A stretch of DNA of 64,000 nucleotides from Bacteroidales bacterium (GCA_017438975.1 JAFRUH010000015.1:1-64000), one strand, 5' to 3'. Counted from the first letter of the stretch, positions 16,123-25,637 are shown. The notes: a model not told the origin generated them from the letters alone. Translations and numbers: made by a program.

Positions 16123-18117
16123 ATGAAACGCCTGCTACTAACCTTTGCCCTCGCATCCTTTCTTTTCCTGCCGGCCGGAGCCCAGTTGAAACAGCGCATC
16201 GTCTGCGACGAAATCTGCCGCACGGAAGCGGCCGACCCGGGATCCGCCAAGCCCGCCGGAACCCAGGCCGCCAGCATCAAGACTGCGACATCCAAGAAAT
16301 CGACCACGAAAAAAGCGGCGGCTCCCGCTCCCAAAAAGGAAGCCGGATTTTCCGTCGTCTCCCCGGTCGGCCGGTCGACCGTCGACATGATCTCCCAGGC
16401 CCCGCGCCTCGAAACCCTTTCCGGAAAGACGATCGCCATCACCGGCGTCAGTTTCATGACGACGATTATCCATCCTGAAATCAAGCGCCTCATCCTCCAG
16501 AATTATCCTGATGCCAAAGTCCTGACAATCGAAGAGGTCGGAACGGCCGGCGTCTACCCCGCCCCGGGCGTGGTCCGGAAATCCAAGGAAGATTTCCAGG
16601 CCAAACTCAAGGAGTACCATGTCGACGCGGTCATCTCCGGAAACGGCGGCTGCGGTCTGTGCACCCCGAAAGAGACGGGATCCTGCATCGCCGCAGAATA
16701 CCTCGGCATACCCTCGGTCATCATCGCCGGCCCCGGTTTCACCGACCAGGCCCGCTACACGGCCCTCAACAACGGGGTCCCGGTCATGCGGATCGCCGAG
16801 TACCCCGGCGCCTTCGCGGCCGATACCGAAGAAACCCTGCTGAAAAACACGCGCGAGGTCCTTTGGCCGCAGATCGTCGAAGCACTGACAAAGCCGATTA
16901 CGGATTCCGAAAGGGAAGCCGGGATGAAGGCCGACCGGGGCGACATCCGGGACGACGTCTACTATGGAACCCTCGACGAGATCAACGCCTATTTCGCCGA
17001 CATGAACTGGACAGACGGCCTTCCAATCGTCCCTCCTACCTTCGACAAGGTCACCGAGTACCTGAACTATACGGACTGCAGGTGGGACGAGACCGTCGCC
17101 GTCCTGCCAATCGCCCACCGGGACACGAAAACCTGGCATGTCGCGGTCAACGCAGTCATGGCCGGATGCAAGCCGGAATACATGCCCATCCTGATCGCGA
17201 TGACCAAGGCGATGGGCGCGGGAGATTTCCGCCGGACCCTCGCGAGCACCCACGCCTGGATTCCCTTCTGCTGGCTGAACGGCCCCGTGGCGCGCCAGCT
17301 CGGCATCGACTCGGGACAGGGCCAGATCAACGAAGCGGCCAACGTCGCCATAGGGCGGTTCATGAACCTCGCCCTGATGAACCTCTGCGGCTATTATGTC
17401 AAGCAGGACCGGATGGGAACCTTCGGATACCCCGTTTCCTGGTGCCTCGTCGAGGATGACGCCGCCTGCCGGCGGATCGGATGGGACCCTTACCATGTCC
17501 GGGCCGGTTACAAGCTCAACGACAATACGGTCACGACGGCCTCCACCCTCCTCTGGGGCAACAACATGGCTCCGTCCACGACCGACCCTCAGAAGCTGAT
17601 GGAACTTCTTGCCTGGGACATCTCGGAGCGCTGCCAGTTCGCCCTCGGGAGCGGGAAACAATTCACCTTCAGGACCTTACTGATGACTGAACCCGTAGCC
17701 GCGAACCTCGCGAAAAAATACAGGAGTCCGGAAGCCCTGGAAAAAGACCTGATCACCGCCTCGAGACGGCCGGTCAAGGAGCGGGCCTTCGCCAACTACT
17801 ACGCCAATCCGGGCAGCGCCAAGGACGGCGGGGAACATACGCTCCGGCAGTACGCCGGCCATATCCGGAAAGACGAAGGCGGAGCGATAACCCCGACACC
17901 TCCCTGGTACGATTCCCCGGAGACGCAGCAGATGACGGTTCCGACGATGCAGCGCGGGATGACAGCCTTCCTCATTACGGGCGACGCCGCCCGGAACAAG
18001 GTGCAGACCATGCCGGGCGGCGGTTATGCCACGGTGAAAATAGAATTGCCGAAAAACTGGGACTCCCTGATGGAAGAACTCGGTTATGCTCCCCTCAAGG
18101 AATTCTTCCTCAAGTAG
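16123..18117 (+). CDS. Exported UGSC-family protein with a CGLC motif
   Basis: This 664-residue protein has a signal peptide (ends A-G-A-Q near residue 21) and a Lys/Ala-rich linker to about residue 75. Residues about 95-260 match the UGSC (seleno)protein domain: in place of U-G-S-C it has C-G-L-C (near residues 177-180) within G-N-G-G-C-G-L-C-T, followed by A-A-E-Y-L-G-I-P. Residues about 285-600 match the partner region usually found in the same family (W-T-D-G-L-P-I-V-P-P-T, N-A-V-M-A-G-C-K-P-E-Y). A Cys pair suggests redox chemistry, but the reaction of the family is not established. The gene stands alone, with no clear promoter in the 96 bases upstream. Confidence 0.75.
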   Translation: MKRLLLTFALASFLFLPAGAQLKQRIVCDEICRTEAADPGSAKPAGTQAASIKTATSKKSTTKKAAAPAPKKEAGFSVVSPVGRSTVDMISQAPRLETLSGKTIAITGVSFMTTIIHPEIKRLILQNYPDAKVLTIEEVGTAGVYPAPGVVRKSKEDFQAKLKEYHVDAVISGNGGCGLCTPKETGSCIAAEYLGIPSVIIAGPGFTDQARYTALNNGVPVMRIAEYPGAFAADTEETLLKNTREVLWPQIVEALTKPITDSEREAGMKADRGDIRDDVYYGTLDEINAYFADMNWTDGLPIVPPTFDKVTEYLNYTDCRWDETVAVLPIAHRDTKTWHVAVNAVMAGCKPEYMPILIAMTKAMGAGDFRRTLASTHAWIPFCWLNGPVARQLGIDSGQGQINEAANVAIGRFMNLALMNLCGYYVKQDRMGTFGYPVSWCLVEDDAACRRIGWDPYHVRAGYKLNDNTVTTASTLLWGNNMAPSTTDPQKLMELLAWDISERCQFALGSGKQFTFRTLLMTEPVAANLAKKYRSPEALEKDLITASRRPVKERAFANYYANPGSAKDGGEHTLRQYAGHIRKDEGGAITPTPPWYDSPETQQMTVPTMQRGMTAFLITGDAARNKVQTMPGGGYATVKIELPKNWDSLMEELGYAPLKEFFLK

Positions 18118-18119
18118 TT

Positions 18120-19019
18120 CTACAGCCTGCTCACGGAAGAGCCACGGCCGGCGCTGAGGATGCGGACATCCGTCTCGGGGCCGGCCTTGTACTGGCAGGT
18201 CGAGGCCCCGCTCGCCTCGATGCGGATCGTCTTGAGCGCATTGACCTGGCAGAAACCGGTCCCGGACAAGTCGACCTTGACAATCTCCGCAGGCAGGTTC
18301 TCCATCATGAAACGGGAAACCCCGGAGGCCTCGACATCAAGTTCCACAAGCGTCGTTTCGCTGCTGACCACAGCCTTGGAAGCCCCGGACGCGGCGGCGT
18401 CCATCTTCAAGAATGTCCCGTCCATCGTCAGTTTCGACGCGCCGGACAGTTCCATGTCCACATCCGGGACATTCATCCGGACCGCGTCCATCTTGGCCGC
18501 TCCGGAGCAGCGGAGGTCCAGCTTCCCGAACGATCCACCCATCTGGCACTTGGCGGCCCCGCTGAGTTCGATCCGCGCCTCGGGCGCCTCGATGGAAAGT
18601 CCTTCGGCATGAGAGGCTCCACTCATCACAAGCCTGAATTCTCCGTCCTCCGCAAAGGGCTGGAAGACATTGAGTTTCGCAGCCCCGCTGAGCGAAATCC
18701 GGCGGACGGACGGCATGGTCACGGTCGCCCAGATCTTGTCGGTCTCCTTGTTCAGTTTCCGCTGGATGTCCATCGGAAGCTTTTCCATTCCGAGATGGAG
18801 GGTCCCGTTGACGACTTTGACGTTCAGGTAAGGTTCCATGTAGTCCGGGGCCTGGACCGTGACCCCGCAGCGGGCGTCTTTGGAAAGGTCGACCCGGTAT
18901 ACTCCGCCGGCTTCGATCGTGTCAAAAGAACCGACCGGATAGTTTTTGTTGAATAATCCGGGGGCGACGGCAGCGATGCAGAAGATGAACGCGGCCGCGA
19001 TGATGATCATTTTTTTCAT
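18120..19019 (-). CDS. DUF2807 protein (head GIN domain)
   Basis: This 299-residue exported protein has an N-terminal signal or anchor segment (residues 4-22). The rest is a repeating beta solenoid with L-S-G-A-A-K, M-S-G-A-S and E-A-S-G-V-S units every 15-20 residues, as in the putative auto-transporter adhesin head GIN domain (DUF2807). The molecular role of the family is unknown; such genes often sit behind ECF sigma/anti-sigma pairs in Bacteroidota, as here. It begins 7 bases after the putative anti-sigma gene, so it should be in the same operon. It converges with the UGSC gene with 2 bases between stops. Confidence 0.85.
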   Translation of the reverse strand: MKKMIIIAAAFIFCIAAVAPGLFNKNYPVGSFDTIEAGGVYRVDLSKDARCGVTVQAPDYMEPYLNVKVVNGTLHLGMEKLPMDIQRKLNKETDKIWATVTMPSVRRISLSGAAKLNVFQPFAEDGEFRLVMSGASHAEGLSIEAPEARIELSGAAKCQMGGSFGKLDLRCSGAAKMDAVRMNVPDVDMELSGASKLTMDGTFLKMDAAASGASKAVVSSETTLVELDVEASGVSRFMMENLPAEIVKVDLSGTGFCQVNALKTIRIEASGASTCQYKAGPETDVRILSAGRGSSVSRL

Positions 19020-19026
19020 ATGCTTT

Positions 19027-19479
19027 TCAGTTTATCGTTTTGCTGATTTTGTTCACTCCATCCAGGATCGTATTGTAATAATCACGAAGGATGGCTGTCC
19101 GCTCGTCCTCCGACAGTTCGGGAGGGAGCTGATCTCCGAGGGGAACCGCTTCGTCGGTCAGGACGGCAAGCGTCTCCGAGGCATCCTCGTCTGCTCCGAC
19201 CTTTTCCCAGACGGAAGAGACGACGGCGAGGTAACCGGAATAGATTCCTTCGGGGGTCTGTTCCGCGCCCTTGAGCCAATCCCTGGATTCCGTTCCGCGG
19301 AAAAACAGGACCGCTGCCAGGGAAGCCGCGACGGCAAGGGCGGCGAAAGGAAGGGTGACGCGCCTTGTCCTCCGGCGGGCGTCCCACTTTTCCAGGAAGC
19401 GCTCTTCGGACCCTTCCGGCGTCGCTCCGCCATCAAAGGCCTCGCGGCCATTCCGTATCATTTCTTCCAATTCGTTCAT
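19027..19479 (-). CDS. Putative anti-sigma factor, single-pass membrane protein
   Basis: This 150-residue protein has an acidic cytosolic N-terminus (about residues 1-40), one membrane segment at about residues 43-61, and an extracytoplasmic C-terminus. That is the topology of small anti-sigma factors in Bacteroidota. No zinc-binding anti-sigma motif (HxxxCxxC) is visible, so the assignment rests on topology and on position 2 bases after the ECF sigma gene. It would hold the sigma factor at the membrane until a signal arrives. It could also be an unrelated membrane protein of the operon. Confidence 0.65.
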   Translation of the reverse strand: MNELEEMIRNGREAFDGGATPEGSEERFLEKWDARRRTRRVTLPFAALAVAASLAAVLFFRGTESRDWLKGAEQTPEGIYSGYLAVVSSVWEKVGADEDASETLAVLTDEAVPLGDQLPPELSEDERTAILRDYYNTILDGVNKISKTIN

Positions 19480-19481
19480 AC

Positions 19482-19982
19482 TCAGTTCATTTTAATGTTC
19501 AATGCGGCAATCAGTTTTTTCCGTCCCCGGGCGTAGAGGGAGCGGAGGGTCGCCTCCTTCGTCCCGGTCAGGCGGGATATTTCCCTGTAGTCGAGTCCTT
19601 CGATCAGGACAAGGTCCATCACAAGGCCGTATGGTTCGGGAAGGCTTTCCATGGCCGAGCGGATCTGCATGATGTCCGGAAGGGCCTGCGGCAGCTGCTC
19701 CCCGGGATCCATCGCCTCTTCTTCCCGGGCAAGGTCCATCAGGAACAGGCTCTCCCGCTTCCGTTTCCGGATCCGGTCGATGGCCAGGTGCAGGCAGGTG
19801 GTCCGCAGCCAGGCGGCCGTCCGCCCTTCGGCGATGGAACGGACGGGTCGGGACAGGTACCGCAGGAGGGTATCGTGCATGATTTCCTCCGCTTCCCCGG
19901 AATCCCGGACGATCCGCAGGGCGGCCTGATAGAGCGGACCGCTGTATTTCCGGTAGAATTCTGTCGCTTCCTGACGTGTCAT
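19482..19982 (-). CDS. RNA polymerase sigma factor, ECF type
   Basis: This 166-residue sigma-70 protein has region 2 at about residues 10-80 (L-Y-Q-A-A-L-R-I-V, then A-E-E-I-M-H-D-T-L) and a region 4 helix-turn-helix at about residues 105-160 (L-D-Y-R-E-I-S-R-L-T-G-T-K-E-A-T-L-R-S-L-Y-A-R-G read in parts). I chose the ATG at 19982, which gives the usual ECF start; a longer version is possible but adds an untypical leader. The operon sigma - anti-sigma - DUF2807 suggests control of an envelope function. A degenerate -7 element lies at 19999-20006 (minus strand). Confidence 0.9.
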   Translation of the reverse strand: MTRQEATEFYRKYSGPLYQAALRIVRDSGEAEEIMHDTLLRYLSRPVRSIAEGRTAAWLRTTCLHLAIDRIRKRKRESLFLMDLAREEEAMDPGEQLPQALPDIMQIRSAMESLPEPYGLVMDLVLIEGLDYREISRLTGTKEATLRSLYARGRKKLIAALNIKMN

Positions 19983-20041
19983 AAAATCAACCTGTCTGCT
20001 AATATAACGCAGCTTCGGCATTTTTGTTGCAAAAAAATCGT

Positions 20042-20049
20042 TATATTCG
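20042..20049 (+). promoter_or_regulatory. -7-like element (TATATTCG) before the lipoprotein gene at 20071
   Basis: One mismatch to TAnnTTTG, 21 bases before the ATG; the spacing suits the other promoters of the window. Confidence 0.45.
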
Positions 20050-20070
20050 CCATAAATAAATGATACAGAT

Positions 20071-20436
20071 ATGAAACTTCAAACCATCTCTGTCCTTGCC
20101 GCAGCCTTCCTTCTGGCCAGCTGCACGCCGAAAATCGTTCCCCAGATCTCCAAATCGGCAACCCCGCTGTCCTCGACGGCGGAAATCTCCGTCATAGAAA
20201 TCGACGCCCCCCAGCCGGCAAACGCCGAAGTCCTCGGCACCGTCCGGATCGGCGACAACGGGTTCACCTCCGCCAAGGCCGGCAGCTATGAAAACGTCAT
20301 CTCCCTCGCCAAGGAAGAGGCCCGGAGAGCCGGCGGCAACGCCATCAAGATCACTTCCCACGAATCCCCGGATGCCCAAAGTTCCGTCCACCGGATCAAG
20401 GCGACGATCCTGAAAGTCGACAAGAAAGGGAAATGA
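20071..20436 (+). CDS. Small lipoprotein
   Basis: This 121-residue protein has a lipoprotein signal (L-L-A-S-C, Cys about residue 18). The mature domain has the pattern A-E-V-L-G-T-V followed by A-K-E-E-A-R-R-A-G-G-N-A-I-K-I, which recalls small RcsF/DUF4156-type outer-membrane lipoproteins; the match is by eye and weak. Its stop overlaps the next start (ATGA), so it is coupled to the coiled-coil membrane protein behind it. Function unknown. Confidence 0.7.
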   Translation: MKLQTISVLAAAFLLASCTPKIVPQISKSATPLSSTAEISVIEIDAPQPANAEVLGTVRIGDNGFTSAKAGSYENVISLAKEEARRAGGNAIKITSHESPDAQSSVHRIKATILKVDKKGK

Positions 20437-21476
20437 GCAGGAATAAAATCAGGAACTCCCTCTGGATTGCGGCGTGTTTCCTCCTGATCGGAGGCAACAT
20501 CGCCTTTTTCCTGCTTTTCCCGCGCCTGATGTCGGGGATGGCCATCGTGCTGTCCAACGTCGTCACCCTCGTCCTGACCTTCCTCGCCTTCCGTCCCCTC
20601 AACAACTGGCTCCAGAACAACCTGATGGAGCGCCAGCAGGAGCTGATCGAGAAACTGGAAAAGGACCGGGAGCTGGAACGGAAGGTTCAGAGCCTGGAGC
20701 AGGAAAACCGCGCCCTGTCCGACAAACTGGACACCCGCGTGCAGACGGGAACCCTCCCCTCCAACATCGACTATACCTTCAAGATCGAGCAGATGGAGTA
20801 CTCGAAGACCGGATATGTCGTCAAGGAAGAGGAACTCGACCGTCTCGACCGCGAGAAGTTCGCCGTACCCGACCGCCGTTTCTTCGAGACCGTCTGGGAA
20901 GACAGCATCCTGAAGACGCCCTCCGTCCGGAAGATCCTCTATATCCACAAATTCTACTACAAGGTCACACTCGGGATGGACTTCAGCAAGATCATGTACA
21001 CCTATGACGACGGAAAGGTCCTTTTCAACGGCGTCCGTTTCGAGAAGCTGCATGACATTTCGAGCGAACTCGCCCAGGACAGCGAGGACATCGACCGCTG
21101 CGAGATCCTCAAGATCAACATAGACCGGACCGAACTGCGGGACGATTTCCAGTTCGACGAGCTCAAGGAACGCTACCGGAACGCCCAGGAAGAAAGCGTC
21201 CGGGAAAGCATGGAAGAGGAAGTATCCGCCCTGTGCGACCAGTATACCGGCGCCCTCCAGGACAGCATCCGCGGACGGTTCGGCGACAAGGTCGGGTTCG
21301 TCGATTCGCTGGAGGACCACCGCGACAAGAACTGGTACTCCCTCCAGAGCAGTTCGGACCTGACCGTCAAGGAGATAGCCGCCAACATGCTGATGCTGAC
21401 CACGGTCATGAACCGGACCCAGGCGATCGGCGAACGGGCCGGACGGGAACTGCTCGAACAGAGTTCGGAACAGTAG
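20433..21476 (+). CDS. Membrane protein with coiled coil, unknown function
   Basis: This 347-residue protein has two membrane segments (about residues 8-30 and 34-52) with very little between them. A strongly charged coiled coil follows (about residues 62-95, rich in E, K, L and Q), then a soluble domain of about 240 residues with no recognised motif. The soluble part contains S-S-D-L-T-V-K-E-I-A-A-N-M near the end. Topology suggests a hairpin anchor with the domain in the cytosol. It is coupled to the lipoprotein gene upstream by a 4-base overlap. I cannot assign a family. Confidence 0.7.
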   Translation: MSRNKIRNSLWIAACFLLIGGNIAFFLLFPRLMSGMAIVLSNVVTLVLTFLAFRPLNNWLQNNLMERQQELIEKLEKDRELERKVQSLEQENRALSDKLDTRVQTGTLPSNIDYTFKIEQMEYSKTGYVVKEEELDRLDREKFAVPDRRFFETVWEDSILKTPSVRKILYIHKFYYKVTLGMDFSKIMYTYDDGKVLFNGVRFEKLHDISSELAQDSEDIDRCEILKINIDRTELRDDFQFDELKERYRNAQEESVRESMEEEVSALCDQYTGALQDSIRGRFGDKVGFVDSLEDHRDKNWYSLQSSSDLTVKEIAANMLMLTTVMNRTQAIGERAGRELLEQSSEQ

Positions 21477-21514
21477 CACGTCCCTTTATATAGTATTTAA
21501 GAAATCGTATCGAT

Positions 21515-21958
21515 ATGAAAATGAAGAAAATGATTCTCGTGGCCGTTTCCGTGATGGCCGCAATGCTGTGTCTGGCTTCCTGCGGAAGCGGAGAAAGCCT
21601 CCCCTTCGAAAAAGTTGACAATTATTATTTCAAGAACGGAGCCTCCCTGCCCGAGACCCCCGTCATCAATTCCCCGCGGGAACTTCTCTCGCATTTCGGC
21701 ATGGCCGCGACGATGAGCCCGGACGGAAAGCCGACCTTCGTCGACTTCGAGAAGAATTTCGTCATCGCCGTCGTCCCGCCCCGCACCGACAAGGCCACGG
21801 AACTCATCCCCGTCTCCGTAACGCGGAGAGGCGAAACCCTGGTATTCACATATAAGGAGCAGGTCGGCGAGCAGCTCTCCTATATCATGCAGCCCCTCCT
21901 CCTTATCTCCGTGGACAGGCAGTACCAGTCTCCGAAAGTCATCGTGAAAAAGAAATAG
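21515..21958 (+). CDS. Small lipoprotein of unknown function
   Basis: This 147-residue protein has a lipoprotein signal (L-A-S-C-G, Cys near residue 23). The mature domain is about 125 residues with no recognised family. It reads like a small periplasmic alpha/beta domain (F-V-D-F-E-K-N-F-V-I-A-V-V, then R-G-E-T-L-V-F-T-Y). The gene lies between a membrane protein and a large metalloprotease on the same strand with short gaps, so co-expression is likely. A second in-frame ATG at 21521 is equally possible as the start. Confidence 0.65.
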   Translation: MKMKKMILVAVSVMAAMLCLASCGSGESLPFEKVDNYYFKNGASLPETPVINSPRELLSHFGMAATMSPDGKPTFVDFEKNFVIAVVPPRTDKATELIPVSVTRRGETLVFTYKEQVGEQLSYIMQPLLLISVDRQYQSPKVIVKKK

Positions 21959-21982
21959 AATAACCCCATATCCCCACTTAAC

Positions 21983-24454
21983 ATGCAGAAAAGAATCGTT
22001 GTCCTCGTGACGCTTGCGCTCCTCGCAGGTTTCACGGCCGGCGCCCAGAGAAAAGGCGCGCCCCCTGCAGACGGTCCTAAACCGCCGGAGGCCAAAGAGG
22101 CCCAGAAATCCGAAAAGCCGGTCGAACTGACCATGACCCCCGGTCTGTTCAGTATCGCCCAGCATGAAAAAGACTGGTACTTCGAGATCCCTGACGGGAT
22201 TCTCGGCCGCCGGATCCTTGCGGTCACCCGCTTTGTCAGCAACACCGTCGACGCCGGCCAGTACGGCGGAGAGGAAGTCAACGAAGTGATGATCTACTGG
22301 GAGAAAGCCCCGAACGGCAATCTCCTCCTGAGAACGGACGTGCTGAGCATCACCGCGGATGAGGACCAGATCATCAGCAAGGCTGTCAAGATCAGTTCCG
22401 AGAACCCGATCGTCGCCTCTTTCAAGCCGGAAAAGAACGGCACCGCCGGCACGACCCGGATCAAGGTGACCCAGCTTTTCGAGGGCGACACCCAGATCTT
22501 CTCGCTGCCAAGCCGCGCCAAGAAGCAGTACAACCTCGGCGGTCCGAAGAGCGACGCCTGCTTCATCAACAGCATCCGGACCTATCCGATCAATACGGAA
22601 GTGACGGTCACCAAGACCTTCAGCTACAACGCCCCGCAGGCCGGCCCCGCAGCCGGAGGCGGAGCCTCCCGCAACCTTCCGGCCGGCCGTGAGGCGGGAA
22701 CCGTGACCATCGTCCTCAACACCTCGATGGTCCTTCTCCCCGAGACTCCGATGCAGCCGCGCCTCTTCGATCCGCGTGTCGGCTATTTCGCAGACGGATA
22801 CCAGAAATTCTCCGACGAGCAGCAGCAGGTCGAGCAGGTCCGTTTCATCACCCGCTGGCGCCTCGAGGCCCGTCCCGAGGATGTCGAGAAGCAGAAGCGG
22901 GGCGAACTTGTGGAACCCGTCAAGCCGATTGTCTATTACATCGATCCGGCCACCCCGAAACAGTGGCGGAAGTACCTCATTGCCGGTGTGAACGACTGGC
23001 AGGCCGCCTTTGAACAGGCCGGATGGAAAAACGCTATCCGCGCTGAAGAATGGCCGGAGGACAATCCGGACATGAGCCTGGAGGACGCCCGTTTCTCGGT
23101 CATCCGCTACCTCGCCTCCCCGATCGCCAACGCCTACGGGCCGAATGTCCATGACCCGCGCTCCGGCGAAATCCTGGAAAGCCATATCGGCTGGTACCAC
23201 AACGTCATGACCCTGGTCCACGACTGGTATCAGGTCCAGGCCGGCGTCGTCGACCCGCGCGCCCGTAAACTGAAATACGACGAAGAATTGATGGGAGACC
23301 TCATCCGCTTCGTCTCCTCCCATGAGGTAGGCCATACCCTCGGTCTCCGCCACAACAAGGGATCCAGCTTCATGACCCCGGTCGAAAAGCTCCGCGACAA
23401 GGAATGGGTCGAAAAGAACGGCCATACGATCAGCATCATGGACTATGCCCGGTTCAACTATGTCGCCCAGCCGGAAGACAACATCGGCAAGGCGGGACTC
23501 TATCCGCGCATCAACGACTATGACAAGTGGGCCATCGAGTTCGGCTACCGCACGACTCCGTTCAAGACCCCGAAGGAGGACCATCTCTACTGGAACAAGG
23601 TGATCATCGAACGTCTGGCCGCCAATCCGCGCCTCTGGTTCGGAGGAGAGGGCTATGACAACGATCCGCGCGCCCAGAGCGAAGACCTCGGCGACGATGC
23701 TGTCCTCGCCAGCAAATACGGCATCAAGAACCTCCGGCGCGCCATCACCCAGATTCCCGAATGGAACAAGGAAGAGGCGGACATGTACGAAAATGTCAGC
23801 CGGATGTACAGCGCCGTCCTCTCCCAGTACGGCCGCTACCTCGGCCATGTCGCCACGAACATCGGAGGCCGCTATATCACCAACAAGAGCATCGAGGAGG
23901 CCGGCCCGAAGTACGAGCCCGTTCCGAAGATCCGCCAGATAGGTGCACTGAACTTCCTCAACCAATATTTGTTCAGGAAACCGTCCTGGCTCGTCGAAGT
24001 CCCGTACATCTTCAACCTGACCGACCGTCCGGACAGCTATCTCTACTCGCTGGTCAACAGCGTCGTCAGTTCCGGGAACCTGCTGAATACCGGCAAACTG
24101 GACCGGCTCGAGCAGTTCGCCCTCTATGACGACTCCAACTACAAGCCCGAAGAATATCTCTCCGACCTGACCGGCATGATCTTCGAGGAACTGTACAAGG
24201 GGAAACCCGTCGACAGCTACCGCCGCTACCTGCAGCGCCGCTTCGTCACGGCCGCCATCGAATCCATTGGCAGCTCTTCCGCCAACTCGGACGGACGCAC
24301 CTTGATTTACGGCAAACTTTTGGAAATCAAGAAGAAAGCGGAAAAGGAAAAGTCTTCAGACGCGGCCACCCAGGCCCACTGGCAGGGAATCGCCAAAATG
24401 ATTGAAGACGCATCCTACAAACCTTCCGGCGCCGCTTCCTTCGTCCTGAGATAG
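21983..24454 (+). CDS. Zinc metalloprotease, metzincin type (DUF5117/DUF4953 family)
   Basis: This 823-residue exported protein has a signal peptide ending A-G-A-Q near residue 22. It carries the extended metzincin zinc motif H-E-V-G-H-T-L-G-L-R-H at about residues 446-456 and the Met-turn S-I-M-D-Y near residue 483, so all three zinc His and the catalytic Glu are intact. The N-terminal half corresponds to the DUF5118/DUF5117 region common to this Bacteroidota family. The substrate is unknown; these proteins are thought to act in the envelope or outside the cell. The gene follows the small lipoprotein gene by 24 bases and converges with DUF4421. Confidence 0.92.
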   Translation: MQKRIVVLVTLALLAGFTAGAQRKGAPPADGPKPPEAKEAQKSEKPVELTMTPGLFSIAQHEKDWYFEIPDGILGRRILAVTRFVSNTVDAGQYGGEEVNEVMIYWEKAPNGNLLLRTDVLSITADEDQIISKAVKISSENPIVASFKPEKNGTAGTTRIKVTQLFEGDTQIFSLPSRAKKQYNLGGPKSDACFINSIRTYPINTEVTVTKTFSYNAPQAGPAAGGGASRNLPAGREAGTVTIVLNTSMVLLPETPMQPRLFDPRVGYFADGYQKFSDEQQQVEQVRFITRWRLEARPEDVEKQKRGELVEPVKPIVYYIDPATPKQWRKYLIAGVNDWQAAFEQAGWKNAIRAEEWPEDNPDMSLEDARFSVIRYLASPIANAYGPNVHDPRSGEILESHIGWYHNVMTLVHDWYQVQAGVVDPRARKLKYDEELMGDLIRFVSSHEVGHTLGLRHNKGSSFMTPVEKLRDKEWVEKNGHTISIMDYARFNYVAQPEDNIGKAGLYPRINDYDKWAIEFGYRTTPFKTPKEDHLYWNKVIIERLAANPRLWFGGEGYDNDPRAQSEDLGDDAVLASKYGIKNLRRAITQIPEWNKEEADMYENVSRMYSAVLSQYGRYLGHVATNIGGRYITNKSIEEAGPKYEPVPKIRQIGALNFLNQYLFRKPSWLVEVPYIFNLTDRPDSYLYSLVNSVVSSGNLLNTGKLDRLEQFALYDDSNYKPEEYLSDLTGMIFEELYKGKPVDSYRRYLQRRFVTAAIESIGSSSANSDGRTLIYGKLLEIKKKAEKEKSSDAATQAHWQGIAKMIEDASYKPSGAASFVLR

Positions 24455-24487
24455 CCTCTCGGCAATCTTTTGTTCCGCCGCCCTTTG

Positions 24488-25615
24488 TCAGAACCTGTAG
24501 TTCAGGCAGAGGGTGGTGGTCCATTTATGGAAAAGCGCTTCCATCCGGACATCTCCGACCCGGCTGGAGACCTTACCCATCCTGGCGGTCCCCTTCATGA
24601 CGAACGAATCGTACTCTCCGGTCAGGGTGGCATAGAACCGCCCATGGATATAGCAGAGGCCCATCTTTGTCATATAGTTTATCCTAGGGGGACTGAAAGT
24701 CTTCGAGAGCAGGGCGTCTCCGTCGGGCTGTCCGGACGCCTTGAACACCGTTCGGTGGAAGGTGAGTTTATTGTAATAGGTCAGCATCGGCAGGGCCGTG
24801 ACATTGAGGGTCAGGTTCCGGAGGGTTTTTCCCTCCTGGTTCCGGAGACGGTGGAAAAGGACGAGGTTCAGGGAATACCCGCCGCCGAAAGAAAGCTGAC
24901 CCGTCCGGTGCCGGGAAAGATGGTCCATCGACACCGCGAACGGATCTTCCGGATCCAGGCGGGTCTCCCCCTGGAGGTATTTCGCACCGAGGAGCCAGGA
25001 GCCGGCGGTCCGCTTCTGGACCTTGCCGGGCCGGTAGGCCGCCTGGAGAGCGAACGAATTCCGGTTCAGGGCGTAGAAAAGATCGGCGAGAATGACCCTC
25101 ATCTCTCCGGGATGGGAGGACACGGTCCTAGTCTCGGAGAAATCCGCATCGCCCTCCGAGCCGAGCGTCATCACACAGGAAAGAGGCTGGCGGATATGGC
25201 AATATTGGATATCGGCACCGAAACGGTCCCTGAAATACGAATAGCCAAGAAGACGGTTCTTCTGGGCGCTCTTCCGCCCGACCTCGGTGCTGAATCCCAG
25301 CGAAACCGCCCCGTACCCGACATTCACGCCGGTTCCCGTGTATAACCGCTCGTTCAGTCCGAGCGTGAGAACGCTGGGCGTTCCGCCGACCGTGAACCGG
25401 TTGATCTGTTCCACCCCCAATTGCCTTCCGGTGCCGGTCACGGACACGAACCAGCGGGGCTTCATCTGGAAGAACAACGTCGTATCGATGTCGGTTTTCG
25501 GCTTGTTGAAACGGTGCAGAAGATCCATCGCCCAGTCCTTGAGACTCTCTGAACGGGCCGGAGCGGCGGCCGCCAGAAGCAGGGTCAGGGCAATCAGATA
25601 TTTCGGAATTCGCAT
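24488..25615 (-). CDS. DUF4421 outer-membrane protein
   Basis: This 375-residue protein has a signal peptide ending A-R-S-E. The mature part alternates short amphipathic strands with Gly/Tyr turns, ends in the aromatic R-F typical of outer-membrane barrels, and matches DUF4421 (R-W-F-V-S-V-T-G, then the L-G-Y-S-Y-F region). Function unknown. I chose the ATG at 25615 rather than a TTG four codons upstream, because it gives a good signal peptide and lies 22 bases from the -7 element at 25638. Confidence 0.8.
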   Translation of the reverse strand: MRIPKYLIALTLLLAAAAPARSESLKDWAMDLLHRFNKPKTDIDTTLFFQMKPRWFVSVTGTGRQLGVEQINRFTVGGTPSVLTLGLNERLYTGTGVNVGYGAVSLGFSTEVGRKSAQKNRLLGYSYFRDRFGADIQYCHIRQPLSCVMTLGSEGDADFSETRTVSSHPGEMRVILADLFYALNRNSFALQAAYRPGKVQKRTAGSWLLGAKYLQGETRLDPEDPFAVSMDHLSRHRTGQLSFGGGYSLNLVLFHRLRNQEGKTLRNLTLNVTALPMLTYYNKLTFHRTVFKASGQPDGDALLSKTFSPPRINYMTKMGLCYIHGRFYATLTGEYDSFVMKGTARMGKVSSRVGDVRMEALFHKWTTTLCLNYRF

Positions 25616-25637
25616 AGGTACATTCAACTTGACGCCA

